A program made the position numbers and the translations under genes. DNA of 64,000 nucleotides from an uncultured Eubacteriales bacterium (lineage in GTDB: Bacteria > Bacillota > Clostridia > Christensenellales > Borkfalkiaceae). Numbering within the stretch: position 1 is the stretch's first letter; every line of letters begins with the position of its first letter. Below, piece after piece: positions 35,198 through 45,777 of the stretch. The notes under the pieces were generated by a model that worked only from the letters and a program-made list of their open reading frames with translations, ran no database searches and was not told where the DNA came from. The stretch covers positions 1-64,000 of the forward strand of contig CAJLRM010000011.1 of NCBI GenBank assembly GCA_905209085.1. Reading direction: 5' to 3'.

Positions 35198-38062
35198 ATG
35201 GCAAAAAAATACGAAAATGTGGAAAAAGTAAGGGAATTATTAGACGAAAAGCAGCTGGGGCAGCTGCAAAAGCGTATCTCTTCCACAGAAAAAAGCCTTT
35301 CGGAAATCTTGAAAAAGCTTTCCGCATTGGAGGCCGATAAAACGGAAAGGGAAGCGGCGCTCGCCCGCGAGGAAGCTTTCCGCTCCGAGGCGGCCGAGGT
35401 TTCCGCGCCCGAATACGCCGAGGGAGGAACGCCGCAAACGGCGCCGTCCGCGCCCGAAACGAAAGCGGAAGAAACATCGGAGAAACAATCTCTCTCTCCC
35501 GAAAAAACAGAGTCGGAACAGGAAACATCCGCCAAGCCCGCTCCCCGGAAGGGCGCGGCGGAAACGGCGACCGCACCCGCGGCGCCCGCCGAATCCAAAA
35601 AAGAAGAAAAGAAGGAAGCACCCGCGCCTTCGCGCGAGGCGCAGTCCAAGGCGGAGTCCGCCCCGACTCCCGCGGAACCGGTCAAAAAGAAGCCGTCCGC
35701 GCCTGCCGCGGAAACAAAGCCGGAAACGACGGAAAACAAGGAGCCGCAAAAAAGCGCTCCTTCCGCAGCCCCCGCGCCCGCGGCGGCTCCCGTTTCTTCC
35801 GCGCCCGCGGCGACCGCTCAGACTCGTCCCGCTGCTCCGGGCGCGCCCCGCGCTCCGAGATACTTCCGCAACGGACAGGAGCAGGGCGTCTACATCGCAA
35901 AGCCGGGCGTGGACGTAAACGCAGGCACGGGATCGAGCTATCGCCCCCGCACGGACAGACCTGCCCGCCCGCAGGGAGATCGTCCCCCTCGTCCGATGGG
36001 CGACAGACCTCGTCCCCAAGGCGACAGGCCCTATCAGGGCAGACAGGGCGCCACGGGCGCGCCCAGACCCCGCGCGGGCGCGGGAACAGCGGCGGCGCCT
36101 ATCGTGCCCAAGGAAAAGACCTTCACCGCTCCGCCCAAGAAAAAAGCTTTTGAAAAGACATACGTCGAGAAAAAGCCCGTTTCCAAGCGCACGCTGATCA
36201 AGCAGCAGGGAATGACGGTGGAGGATTTCGACGAAAGCAAATCGGGATACAGAAAGCTGCGCACGCCCAAAAAGCAAAAGCGTCAGGAGATTCAGACGGT
36301 CAAAATCGACCACGCGGTGGTCACGACGCAGGAGATTCCTTTAAAGGTACTTTCGGAAAAACTCGGCATCTCGGCGGTGGACATTTCCAAACGCCTGTTT
36401 AAAGAAGGTATCATGAAGAGCATAAACGATTCTATCGATTACGACAACGCGGCGCTGATCGCGGCCGATCTCGGCATCGACCTCGAATATAAGCCCGAAA
36501 AGACGGCGGAAGAAGTGCTGCACGACGTCGTCGTGACGGAAGAGGACGGCGCGGAGCTGGTTGCGCGCGCGCCCGTCGTCACGGTCATGGGGCACGTCGA
36601 CCACGGCAAAACCTCCCTTCTGGACAAAATCCGTTCCACGTCCGTCACGTCGGGCGAAGCGGGGGGCATCACTCAGAGCATCGGCGCCTACACGGTGACG
36701 GCGAAGGGCAGGCAGATCACCTTTATCGACACCCCGGGACACGCGGCGTTCACGGCGATGCGCGCCCGCGGCGCTCAAATCACCGACATCGTGGTGCTGG
36801 TGGTGGCGGCGGACGACGGCATCATGCCGCAGACGGTGGAGGCGATCAATCACGCCAAATCGGCGGAAGTCCCCATCATCGTCGCCATGAATAAGATGGA
36901 TAAAACCGAAATCAATCCCGACCGCGTCAAGCAGGAACTTCTGGCGCATAACCTGGTTTCCGAAGAATGGGGCGGTGATACGATGATCGTCCCCGTTTCG
37001 GCAAAGACGGGAGAAGGCATCGACGAGCTTCTCGACGCCGTCAGCTTGCAGGCGGAAATGCTTGAACTCACCGCCAATCCCGATCGTCAGGCGAAGGGCA
37101 CCATCATTGAAGCCAAACTGGATAAGGGCAAGGGCCCCGTGGCGAACATCATCGTGCAGAACGGCACGCTGCACACGGGCGACAATATTCTTTCGGGCAC
37201 TACGATGGGGCGCGTGCGCGCCATGTTCGACGACAAGGGCAGGGCGGTCAAGGCGGCGGGGCCGTCGATGGCGGTTTCCGTGCTCGGACTCGAAGACGTC
37301 CCCAATGCAGGCGACAGCATCATGGCGGTCGATCAGGCGCTGATGAAGCAGGTGCAGGAAGAGAGAAAGAGCAAAGAGCGCGAAAGCATGATTAAAGAAC
37401 AGAGCCGCGTCACGCTGGACGACGTCTTCGCGCAGGTGGAAGAGGGCAAGATCAAGAACCTCAACCTCATCGTCAAAGGGGACGTGCAGGGCAGCGTGGA
37501 AGCAGTGAAGCAGTCCCTCGAAAAGCTTTCGAATGAGGAAGTACGCGTCAAGGTCATTCACGCGGCGGCGGGCGCCATCAACGAGAGCGACGTCATGCTC
37601 GCGGACAGCGCCAATGCGATCATCATCGGCTTCAACGTCCGTCCCGACACCAAGGCGAAAAAACTTGCGGAAGCGAGCAAAGTGGACGTCAGGAACTACC
37701 GCATCATCTACGAGCTTTTGGACGATATGGAAGCGGCGCTCAAAGGGATGCTGGCGCCCAAACTCCAAGATACGCTCATGGGGAAATGCGAAGTACGTCA
37801 GACGTTCAACGTCACGGGCGCGGGAATGGTGGCAGGCTGTTACGTCACGGAAGGCAAGATCATCCGCGGCGGCAAGCTGAGAATCTACCGCGAGGACGTG
37901 ATGATCTGCGAGGGCGGCGTCAAACAGCTGAAACGCTTTAAAGATGACGTCAAAGAAGTCGCAAAGGGTTACGAATGCGGCTGTTCCATCGAAGGATTCA
38001 ACGAGATCCGCGTGGGCGACATCATAGAATGTTATGTGACGGAGGAAATCAAGCAGGCATGA
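35198..38062 (+). CDS. infB: Translation initiation factor IF-2
   Basis: GTPase that places initiator tRNA on the 30S subunit. 954 residues. Residues ~60-340 are low-complexity (Ala/Pro/Glu/Lys, then Arg/Pro/Gly-rich), as in many IF-2 N-termini. The IF2_N subdomain is ~378-428. The G domain starts at GHVDHGKTS near 464, with DTPGH and NKMD. The C-terminal domains bind fMet-tRNA. The start ATG 35198 has GGGAGG upstream. The stop overlaps rbfA by 4 bp. Confidence 0.96.
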   Translation: MAKKYENVEKVRELLDEKQLGQLQKRISSTEKSLSEILKKLSALEADKTEREAALAREEAFRSEAAEVSAPEYAEGGTPQTAPSAPETKAEETSEKQSLSPEKTESEQETSAKPAPRKGAAETATAPAAPAESKKEEKKEAPAPSREAQSKAESAPTPAEPVKKKPSAPAAETKPETTENKEPQKSAPSAAPAPAAAPVSSAPAATAQTRPAAPGAPRAPRYFRNGQEQGVYIAKPGVDVNAGTGSSYRPRTDRPARPQGDRPPRPMGDRPRPQGDRPYQGRQGATGAPRPRAGAGTAAAPIVPKEKTFTAPPKKKAFEKTYVEKKPVSKRTLIKQQGMTVEDFDESKSGYRKLRTPKKQKRQEIQTVKIDHAVVTTQEIPLKVLSEKLGISAVDISKRLFKEGIMKSINDSIDYDNAALIAADLGIDLEYKPEKTAEEVLHDVVVTEEDGAELVARAPVVTVMGHVDHGKTSLLDKIRSTSVTSGEAGGITQSIGAYTVTAKGRQITFIDTPGHAAFTAMRARGAQITDIVVLVVAADDGIMPQTVEAINHAKSAEVPIIVAMNKMDKTEINPDRVKQELLAHNLVSEEWGGDTMIVPVSAKTGEGIDELLDAVSLQAEMLELTANPDRQAKGTIIEAKLDKGKGPVANIIVQNGTLHTGDNILSGTTMGRVRAMFDDKGRAVKAAGPSMAVSVLGLEDVPNAGDSIMAVDQALMKQVQEERKSKERESMIKEQSRVTLDDVFAQVEEGKIKNLNLIVKGDVQGSVEAVKQSLEKLSNEEVRVKVIHAAAGAINESDVMLADSANAIIIGFNVRPDTKAKKLAEASKVDVRNYRIIYELLDDMEAALKGMLAPKLQDTLMGKCEVRQTFNVTGAGMVAGCYVTEGKIIRGGKLRIYREDVMICEGGVKQLKRFKDDVKEVAKGYECGCSIEGFNEIRVGDIIECYVTEEIKQA

Positions 38063-38448
38063 AAGTTTCGAGAAGTTCCCGCTTAAACGGGGAATATCAA
38101 AAAGAGATCAGCGAAATCATCCGCACTCGTTTAAAGGACAAGGAGCCGGATCTCAAAGGGATCATCTCGGTGACGGAAGCGGATGTGGCGCCCGATTTAA
38201 AGACGGCGAAAATATATATCAGTATCTATGCGAAAGACGAGTCGGAAAAACTCAAATCCTTCGATATTATTTCGGAAAACGCGGGTTTTATCCGCCATGA
38301 GCTGGCGCAGGTAATGCGGATGCGCACCGTGCCTTCCCTCACCTTCCTTTGGGACGGCAGTATGGCTTACGGCGCGAAGATGGACGAACTGTTCAAGAAA
38401 ATCCATACCGATCCGCAGGAGATAGAAAACGATAAAGACGAGGAATAA
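38059..38448 (+). CDS. rbfA: Ribosome-binding factor A
   Basis: 129 residues, KH-like factor for late 30S maturation. It begins with SSRLNGEYQKEISEII and has ISVTEADVAPDLKTAKIYIS and the RTVPSLTF block. It overlaps infB by 4 bp, as is usual in this operon. Confidence 0.93.
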   Translation: MKVSRSSRLNGEYQKEISEIIRTRLKDKEPDLKGIISVTEADVAPDLKTAKIYISIYAKDESEKLKSFDIISENAGFIRHELAQVMRMRTVPSLTFLWDGSMAYGAKMDELFKKIHTDPQEIENDKDEE

Positions 38449-38451
38449 TCT

Positions 38452-39414
38452 GTGAATTCGAGTATTGAAGAGATCGCTGCGAGGATCAGGCGCGCGAAGA
38501 GCGCGGTCATCCTCACGCATATGCGTCCGGACGGGGACGCGATAGGGAGCGCGCTGGCGCTCTCTTGCGCTTTGGAGAGGCTCGGCATTGCGCACCATGT
38601 CTGCGACGAATCGGATATTCCGTCCAATCTCGCCTTCGTGCCGGGGATTCAACAATTGGAAAAGAAGCTCCCCGCGGATGCGGAGCTGTATATTGCCGTG
38701 GACAGCAGCGACGAACAGCGCCTGGGCGCGCTGGCGGATGATTTTCGCGCCGCCGCGGCGAGGAGGGACACGATAAATATCGATCATCACGTGTCCAATA
38801 CCCGCTATGCAAAGTACAATTACGTGCGGGAATGTTCGGCAAACTGTATGAATATAGCGGCGCTCATCGAAGCCCTGGGTGTGTCCTTCGATAAGCGGAC
38901 GGCGGAAGCGCTGCTGTTGGGCTTGCTCACCGATTCCGGGAATTTTTCTCACGACGACGTGACGGAGGAAACATTTTTAACGGCGGCAAAGCTTATGAAG
39001 GCGGGCGCGGATATTCGCGCGCTCAATTACAATCTGTTCAAAAAACAGCCCAAGACGCGGGCGGAACTGTATGCGTACACCATGAGCCGCATCCGCTATT
39101 TTTTGGGGGAGAAGCTCGCGGTCATTTCCATCTCTTTGGAAACGATGAAACAGTTTGGCGCGGACAACGGCATGACGGAGGGATTCGTAGACTTCCCTCT
39201 GAGCGTGGATACGGTGGAGGTGAGCGCCTCGGTGATGGAAGTGAGAAAGGGACAGTATAAGATTTCTCTCCGCTCCAAGATTTACGCGGACGTCAATAAA
39301 ATCGCGGGTACGTTCGGCGGCGGCGGGCACGTCCGCGCTGCCGGCTGTATGCTGTTCGGGGAGCTGGAAGACGTCGTCGACAGACTCACGTACACCGTTT
39401 CTCAATATCTTTGA
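38452..39414 (+). CDS. nrnA: DHH-family phosphoesterase (NrnA-like)
   Basis: Bifunctional oligoribonuclease/3'-phosphoadenosine phosphatase type, 320 residues. Motifs: MRPDGDAIGSALAL, IDHHVSNT (DHH), GLLTDSGNFSH, and the DHHA1 C-terminal GGGGHVRAAG. GTG start at 38452 with GAGG upstream. NrnA commonly follows rbfA in Clostridia. It may also cleave pApA from cyclic-di-AMP breakdown, which would link it to cdaA at 49228 (inference). Confidence 0.9.
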   Translation: MNSSIEEIAARIRRAKSAVILTHMRPDGDAIGSALALSCALERLGIAHHVCDESDIPSNLAFVPGIQQLEKKLPADAELYIAVDSSDEQRLGALADDFRAAAARRDTINIDHHVSNTRYAKYNYVRECSANCMNIAALIEALGVSFDKRTAEALLLGLLTDSGNFSHDDVTEETFLTAAKLMKAGADIRALNYNLFKKQPKTRAELYAYTMSRIRYFLGEKLAVISISLETMKQFGADNGMTEGFVDFPLSVDTVEVSASVMEVRKGQYKISLRSKIYADVNKIAGTFGGGGHVRAAGCMLFGELEDVVDRLTYTVSQYL

Positions 39415-39421
39415 ATTTTCC

Positions 39422-39457
39422 GCCCGGCTTTCTATCGACGATGAGCCGGGCTTTTTT
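39422..39457 (+). terminator. Terminator of the rimP-nrnA operon
   Basis: GCCCGGCT (39422-39429) pairs with AGCCGGGC (39444-39451), followed by TTTTTT (39452-39457). It lies a few bases after the nrnA stop. Confidence 0.92.
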
Positions 39458-39789
39458 ATGTCGGAAACCGCACGCCGTAAAGCGTTTACGATTGCCGGGG
39501 AAAAAGCCGGGACGATTTTTTGATTTCGTCCGCCCTTTCTGTAAAAGAGCGCGGCATTTCCCGACGCAAAATTTTTCCGATAGCCGCTTGTTTTTCTTTT
39601 ATCAATACACGGGAACGGCGGAAGTTGACCCTCGGCACGCCGTTGGGAAAATATGCGCGAATTTTTATGCCGAAAGAGTCCTTTTCGGCCGAAGAAAAGA
39701 GAAAGGGGGCGGACGGCGTCGAAATTTGCAATAAAAATGTATACCTATGAAAAAACGGCCGCGTTTTATGGGATTTTATGCCTTAGGGG

Positions 39790-39818
39790 TTGATTTTTTT
39801 ATAAATTGAGAGTATAAT
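39790..39818 (+). promoter_or_regulatory. Promoter of the DUF4011 helicase gene
   Basis: -35 TTGATT at 39790-39795, 17-bp spacer, -10 TATAAT at 39813-39818, ending 37 bp before the ATG at 39856. The gene therefore has its own transcription unit. Confidence 0.8.
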
Positions 39819-39855
39819 AGAAAGGAAAAAAATTGGGCGGAGTACGCAATCGATT

Positions 39856-42800
39856 ATGGCGCAGAAAAGTAAAAAAACAGAAGAATTTATCTCCTTGACC
39901 GCCGAAACTCTCGGCGTGGTGTCTTATGCCGATTATTTTACGCAGACCCCGCTGTTCACCTCGCTGCAAATCAAAAACGGCGGCGCCGACGCCGTCACCG
40001 ACCTGACTCTGACGGTGAGCAACGAAAACGGCCTTTTGGCTTCCTCGATCAAACCGATCGAGGAAGTGCCGTTTGAAAGCGCGGTGGAAGTGGATCTCGG
40101 CAACGTCCTCTCTCCCCTCTATTTCGTGGGGCTGGAATCGGTCAGAGAGGAACAGATTTTTGTCGAGCTGAAAAAGGACAAGCAGACGCTCGCCGTGGAA
40201 AAAGTGACCGTGACGGCGCTCCCCTTCGATTATTGGCAGGGCGCTTCGGGCAACGCGGAACTTCTCGCCTCTTTCGTGCGCCCCAAGCTCGCGGATTGCG
40301 CGAGGTTGCAGTCGGAAATCGGCGCACAGCTGAAAAAGTGGGGCGTCACGAGCGAGATAAACGGATACGAGGGCTGCGATAAAAACGTCGTCCGTCAGAC
40401 GGCGGCGGCGCTGTACGCCTGTATCCGCCGCTATGCGTTCGAACGCGAGGAAGCGGACATTTCCCGCCCTGTGGAAGCGGGCGCGGGCGTCAAGCTCTTG
40501 GCGGAACGCAGGGCGACTCCCCTCGAAATGGCGCTGCTCGTCAGCGCGTGCCTGGAAAATCTCGGGCTTCATCCCGTGCTCGTATTGGGGGAAAAGGAAA
40601 TCACCTGCGGCGTCTGGCTGTACGACAACTGCTTTATGGACACCGTTTCCGACGATTTGCAGCGATTGGGAAAATACGTCGCCGACGGCATCAATAACCT
40701 CAGCTGTTTCGACGTAAACGACCTGTTCTCGGACAAAAACGTCGCCTACTCCACGTCGGAATCCCATTTTATCCAGAAACTCAACGCGGGGGGCACGTAC
40801 GATAAATACGTGGATATCCGCCGCTGCCGCATCGCGCATCTGCTGCCCCTGCCCCTTCGCGCGCGCAGCTTGAAGGGATACGAAATTCTCTCCGAAGAGG
40901 ATATGTCCCCCGACGCGGCGCCCAAAATGCTCACCGAGGCGAAAAAACTCAGTTTAGATGGTAAACAGACCAAGGACAAGCAGTGGGAGCGCCGCCTGCT
41001 CGACCTTTCCCTGAAAAACACCCTGCTCAGTTTCTCGCCCGAGAAGATGGTCCTGCACGTGCTCTCCGCCGACCCCGATTCGACGCTTTCCGCGCTCGAA
41101 GAAAGGGGGGAGATGACCCTTGCGGGCGCGACGGCGGCGGTTGCCGAGCTTGCGAGGCGCAAAATCTTTTTCGGAGCCGCGGCGGAAGCGCGGAATATGC
41201 GGGAACTGATCGCCCTCGAAGTTTCGGGCGGTACCTTGCGCACCTTTTCCGAAGAGGTGGTGCTGAACGAAACGGTGAGCCGCCTCATCAAGCGCAGCAA
41301 GGAAGCGGACGAGGAATCGGGCACCAAGATCCTCTATCTCGCGCTCGGCTTTTTGAAGTGGTATTCCCGCGAGGACGGCAAGGAAAAATACGCGCCGCTC
41401 GTCTTGAAGCCCATCGCCCTGAAAAAGGGCAAAGGGGGCGTCGGCTATGCGGTGGCGTCCACGGACGAGGAATTTTCCGTCAATTCTACCCTGCTCGAAT
41501 TTTTGAAACAGGAATTTAATATCGACATCCGCGGTCTGGACGGCGCGCTGCAAGGCTTAAAAATATCCGAAATTTTGGCGATGATCCGCATGGAGATCGT
41601 CAATATGAAGGATTGGGAGGTGTTCGACGACGTGTACGTGGCGGCGTTCTCTTTCGCGCGCTATCAGATGTGGCAGGATCTTCGCCGCAATATGGACGTA
41701 TTCTCCAAGAACGAGCTGATCTCCTCCCTTCTCAATAACCGCTGCGAGATCAAGGACGTTAAGGACGTCGAATTCAAGGAAGACGAATGTCCGCCCACGC
41801 AGACGTTGATGCCCCTTCCCGCCGATTCCTCGCAGTGGGAGGCGGTGGCGCTGTCGCAGACGGGCAAAACCTTCGTCCTCCACGGCCCTCCGGGAACGGG
41901 CAAGAGCCAAACCATCACCAATATCATCGCCAATGCTTTGAACGACGGCAAGCGCGTCCTGTTCGTCGCGGAAAAGCAGGCGGCCCTTTCGGTCGTCAAA
42001 AAGCGTCTGGACGGGCTGGGACTGGGCGAATTCTGCCTCGAACTCCATTCGAATAAGACGAACAAAGCGGACGTACTGCAAAAGTTGCTTTCGACGCTCG
42101 CGCTCGCGGGCGCGCAGGAGAACGTCAGTCTTTCGGAAAAGGCAAATTCCATTCAACAGTTGAAAAACGACCTCGAAGAGCCGCTCGCCGCGCTTCACAA
42201 AAAGCGCCGCTTGGGCGTTTCCGTGTACGAGGCGCTGCTCATCTGTCTGAAAAACAAGAACGCGCCCGATATCATGAATATCGAAAGCACCTTTTACGAC
42301 AGTCTGACGAAAGAGAAGATAGAGTCGTACGAAAATATGATGGTGCAGGCGGCCGCGGCGGCAAAGGAATGCGGCGGCGTGTATAACTCGCCCTTTTCCA
42401 ATGTCAATCTCACCGAATACTCGCGGGATAAGCGGGACGCCATCTATTGCTCGTCCGAAGTGGTCATCGCGGAGATCAAGCATCTCAAAAATTATGTAGC
42501 GCTGTTTCTGGAACTCTATCGACAGCGCATCAGCACGCTGACGAGAAAGAAGCTGGAAATGCTGGCGGAAGCGGCGAAACTCCTCGACGGCAGTACGCTG
42601 AATAAGTATTTTCAAGAAAACGAAGACGAATTTTACGCCTTTTTCAACGCCAATAAACGCCTCGACGTCTGTTTCGACACCTATTTTAAGAACTTTAAGA
42701 AATTGGTGGATATTTCCAAGGAATATAAAGAACTCGGCGCGTGGCTAGACGGGGGCGGCACCGACTACGAACGGGACAAGGCGGCGGCATCGGTGGCGAA

Positions 42801-45513
42801 AAAACTCTCGAAAGCCGCTCTTTCCTCTGTCAAGGGCGAGGATATGGTCAAGCATTTGCAGAACGTCTGCGAAATTTACGAGGCGATGGACCGCATCCGC
42901 ACGAATACGCAGCTTTCCAAGAATTTTACGGGCGCGTTCGGAAAGGTGGACTTTTTCGACGCGAGGGAAAATTTCCTCTCCGATCTGTATAAGCTCCACG
43001 CGCTCTGTGCCAAACTGTTCATGGACTATAACGCGGACAGCTTCAACAGTATGTGCGTCCGCGCCGCCAACGGCTACACGAAACCCGTGCTGAAAGGGCT
43101 TTTGCGCTCGGTTTCCAGCTTTTCCGCGGCGGAGGACAGCTTCCTTTCCATCACCAATGCCGACCGCGCCCAGATCCCCGAAGAGGACGTCCTCGAATAT
43201 TATACGTCCAAGGCAGGCGCGCTCATCGATAATATCGATATGCTCGCCAATTGGTGTATGTACCGCGCCACGGCGGAAAAATTGGACGGCGCGGGGCTGA
43301 CGTTCATGACGGACGCACTCGAAAGCGGGTCCGTGACGAGCGAAAATATCGTGGACAGCTTTGAAAAGAACATCTATAAAAACTTTTTACAGACGAACAT
43401 CCCGCTCGATCCCGTGCTCTCCCGTTTTTCGGCGGCGCTTTTGGAGGAAGAAACGGAATCGCTGCGCCTGACCATAGACGAATTTGCCAAGCTTACCAAG
43501 GAGGAAATCCGCGCCAAACTCATTTCCCGTTTGCCGACGCCTTCCACGGAGGGCAGTTTAAGCCTCGAAGTCGTCAATTTTCAGCGGCTCGCCAAGAGCA
43601 ATCTGCGCGGCACGGGACTGAGAAAGCTGTTCGAGGAAATTCCCGAACTTTTGCGCGTGGTGGCGCCCTGTATGCTGATGAGTCCGATCACGGTTTCCCA
43701 ATATTTACAGGCGGACAGCGCCATGTTCGACATAGTCATTTTCGACGAAGCGTCGCAGATGCCGACGTCGGAAGCCATCGGCTCGCTCGCGCGCGCGAAG
43801 TGCGCCGTTGTCGTGGGCGACCCCAAACAACTGCCGCCGACGGCGTTCTTCAACGCCAATTACGTGGACGAGGAAAACCTCGAAAACGAGGATATGGAGA
43901 GCGTGCTGGACGACTGTCTGGCGCTCGGTATTCCTCAGCGCCATTTGACCTGGCATTATCGCAGCAAGCACGAAAGCCTCATCGCTTTCTCGAATATCAT
44001 GTATTACGGCAATAAGCTGTGCACCTTCCCCTCTCCGGACGCGCCCGACAGCAAGGTGAAGTTCGTCCGCGTGGAGGACGGCGTCTACGATCGCGGCTTT
44101 ACCAAGCGCAACAAGGCGGAAGGGGACGCGCTGGTGGCGGAGGTAATCCGGCGACTCTCCGATCCCGCCCTGCGCAAATCCAGCATCGGCATCGTCACGT
44201 TCAGCAACGTGCAGAAGGAGTATATCGAAAGGAAACTGACGGCCGCCATTGCGGAAAAGCGTTTGGACGGTCCCGCTTACGACAGAGAGGAGCCTATTTT
44301 CGTCAAAAATCTCGAAAACGTACAGGGGGACGAACGGGACGTCATTTTGTTCTCCGTCTGTTACGGCCCGGATAAACAGGGCAGAGTGTCTTTGAATTTC
44401 GGTCCCCTCAATCAGGCAGGCGGCTGGCGGCGTTTGAACGTCGCGGTTTCGCGCGCGAGGGAGGAGATGGTGATCTTCTCGTCGATGACGGGCGCGATGA
44501 TCGATTTGTCCAAGACGGGCTCCAAAGGCGTGGCGGGCTTGAAGGCGTTTTTAGAATTTGCGGAAAAGGGCAGGACGACGCTGGCGATTCCCGCGGGCAA
44601 TCTCGTCAAGAAAAAGCCCGGAATCGGCAAATATATCGCCGAGGAACTTTCCTCTTACGGGTACGACTGCCGTTACGACGTGGGCGTGTCCGATTTCAAG
44701 ATAGACGTGGCGGTTACGGATCCGAGAAACAAGCACAAATTTATCCTCGCCGTCATGTGCGACGGACCCAACACTTTCTCCATCAAGGATAGAAACGTCT
44801 TGCAGATTCAGACGCTCAAACGCAACAACTGGAACGTCATCCGCGTCTATTCGGTCAATTATTACAACAATCCCAAGCGGGAGATCAAGAAAATAAAGGA
44901 TCTTTTGGATAAGTTGACGGGCGCGGACAAACGCGGCGGCACGGGACTGAATCGGAACAAGAAACCGTATAAGGCGGCGGCGCTGGAACAGCGTTTTGAA
45001 AACGCCACGTTCATCACGTCGGGGGATAACGACGCGGAGATCCTTTCGAGGCTGAAAGCCATCGTGTCCGCGGAGGAACCGATTTCTTACGACTTTCTCG
45101 TAAGGAGGTGCCTGGGCAGTCTTGGCGTCGTCAAATACGGCGCGAAAGTGGACGCGCGTATGCAGGCTTTGGTGGCGCTGTGCGGCTTCAAGTACGAAAA
45201 AATCTTCGGCGTACCCTACTATCGCAAGACGGATAAAAATATCGGCTTCGATAAATACCGCGTGGAAACGGGCGATTCCCTGCGCAAGAACGAAACGGAT
45301 TATACGCCTTACGAAATCGTGGCGCTCATCAAAAGCGCGCTCGAAGACAAAGTGGCGCTCTATATGGAAGAGATCATGATCATCGCCTGCAATCTCTTCC
45401 GCATTGCAAAGCCGACGGATAAGTTCGCCGTCTACGTCAACGACTGCGTGACGCTGGGCGAAGAAAAGGGACTGTTCGTGCGTTCCGTTTCCGACCGCAT
45501 CTCTTTGGCGTAA
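39856..45513 (+). CDS. Large DUF4011 superfamily 1 helicase with degenerate accessory domains
   Basis: 1,885 residues. An N-terminal beta-rich region (1-190) precedes a papain/transglutaminase-like segment (~205-260). There the family's catalytic Cys and His positions read Pro222 and Glu248. A DUF4011 block follows (WERRLLDLSLKNTLLSF, ~379). The SF1 motor has Walker A GPPGTGKS (Lys683), DEASQMP (Asp1297-Glu1298), GDPKQLPP, WHYRSKHE and NVAVSRARE (~1530). A Vsr-like nuclease segment (~1590-1660) keeps Asp1617 but has Met1634 where relatives have Glu before CDG. A DUF3320-like winged helix lies near 1735-1775. Relatives with this layout include single-gene anti-phage candidates (the Hhe type, from memory). 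The motor looks active; the defence role is inferred. Confidence 0.85.
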   Translation: MAQKSKKTEEFISLTAETLGVVSYADYFTQTPLFTSLQIKNGGADAVTDLTLTVSNENGLLASSIKPIEEVPFESAVEVDLGNVLSPLYFVGLESVREEQIFVELKKDKQTLAVEKVTVTALPFDYWQGASGNAELLASFVRPKLADCARLQSEIGAQLKKWGVTSEINGYEGCDKNVVRQTAAALYACIRRYAFEREEADISRPVEAGAGVKLLAERRATPLEMALLVSACLENLGLHPVLVLGEKEITCGVWLYDNCFMDTVSDDLQRLGKYVADGINNLSCFDVNDLFSDKNVAYSTSESHFIQKLNAGGTYDKYVDIRRCRIAHLLPLPLRARSLKGYEILSEEDMSPDAAPKMLTEAKKLSLDGKQTKDKQWERRLLDLSLKNTLLSFSPEKMVLHVLSADPDSTLSALEERGEMTLAGATAAVAELARRKIFFGAAAEARNMRELIALEVSGGTLRTFSEEVVLNETVSRLIKRSKEADEESGTKILYLALGFLKWYSREDGKEKYAPLVLKPIALKKGKGGVGYAVASTDEEFSVNSTLLEFLKQEFNIDIRGLDGALQGLKISEILAMIRMEIVNMKDWEVFDDVYVAAFSFARYQMWQDLRRNMDVFSKNELISSLLNNRCEIKDVKDVEFKEDECPPTQTLMPLPADSSQWEAVALSQTGKTFVLHGPPGTGKSQTITNIIANALNDGKRVLFVAEKQAALSVVKKRLDGLGLGEFCLELHSNKTNKADVLQKLLSTLALAGAQENVSLSEKANSIQQLKNDLEEPLAALHKKRRLGVSVYEALLICLKNKNAPDIMNIESTFYDSLTKEKIESYENMMVQAAAAAKECGGVYNSPFSNVNLTEYSRDKRDAIYCSSEVVIAEIKHLKNYVALFLELYRQRISTLTRKKLEMLAEAAKLLDGSTLNKYFQENEDEFYAFFNANKRLDVCFDTYFKNFKKLVDISKEYKELGAWLDGGGTDYERDKAAASVAKKLSKAALSSVKGEDMVKHLQNVCEIYEAMDRIRTNTQLSKNFTGAFGKVDFFDARENFLSDLYKLHALCAKLFMDYNADSFNSMCVRAANGYTKPVLKGLLRSVSSFSAAEDSFLSITNADRAQIPEEDVLEYYTSKAGALIDNIDMLANWCMYRATAEKLDGAGLTFMTDALESGSVTSENIVDSFEKNIYKNFLQTNIPLDPVLSRFSAALLEEETESLRLTIDEFAKLTKEEIRAKLISRLPTPSTEGSLSLEVVNFQRLAKSNLRGTGLRKLFEEIPELLRVVAPCMLMSPITVSQYLQADSAMFDIVIFDEASQMPTSEAIGSLARAKCAVVVGDPKQLPPTAFFNANYVDEENLENEDMESVLDDCLALGIPQRHLTWHYRSKHESLIAFSNIMYYGNKLCTFPSPDAPDSKVKFVRVEDGVYDRGFTKRNKAEGDALVAEVIRRLSDPALRKSSIGIVTFSNVQKEYIERKLTAAIAEKRLDGPAYDREEPIFVKNLENVQGDERDVILFSVCYGPDKQGRVSLNFGPLNQAGGWRRLNVAVSRAREEMVIFSSMTGAMIDLSKTGSKGVAGLKAFLEFAEKGRTTLAIPAGNLVKKKPGIGKYIAEELSSYGYDCRYDVGVSDFKIDVAVTDPRNKHKFILAVMCDGPNTFSIKDRNVLQIQTLKRNNWNVIRVYSVNYYNNPKREIKKIKDLLDKLTGADKRGGTGLNRNKKPYKAAALEQRFENATFITSGDNDAEILSRLKAIVSAEEPISYDFLVRRCLGSLGVVKYGAKVDARMQALVALCGFKYEKIFGVPYYRKTDKNIGFDKYRVETGDSLRKNETDYTPYEIVALIKSALEDKVALYMEEIMIIACNLFRIAKPTDKFAVYVNDCVTLGEEKGLFVRSVSDRISLA

Positions 45514-45777
45514 AAGAAGCGGCGCGGAAAACGCCCGTCAAAACAAAGAAAGGGGCGGCGCAAGAGAAATATAAAGAAACCTTCGCCGGTTTTGCTGAAA
45601 AAGCGGTGAGGAAAAGATAGGTTTTCATTTTACTGCGATCGCCGTAAGGCTGGGACTGTCGAGGGAGGGCGAGCAAGGACTCTCTTTCCGACGTTTCGGC
45701 GTTCTCCTTTTTCGGCGCGGGTCGTTTTTAACGCCGGGAGGAAAATTCTGTCCGCGCCTTTCTCCGTACTGTCGAGA

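Larger units (their letters stand above)
39415..39855. other. Intergenic region, operon end / helicase promoter
   Basis: Holds the terminator at 39422-39457 and the promoter at 39790-39818. Between them I see no supported gene. Confidence 0.6.

Noticed and set aside
36341..37768. A 475-codon minus-strand frame opposite infB
   Set aside because: Lies opposite the GTPase core of IF-2 and has no recognisable domain.
39856..45513. Calling the helicase a confirmed anti-phage system
   Set aside because: It stands alone among housekeeping genes and the accessory active sites look eroded; only the family resemblance supports a defence role.
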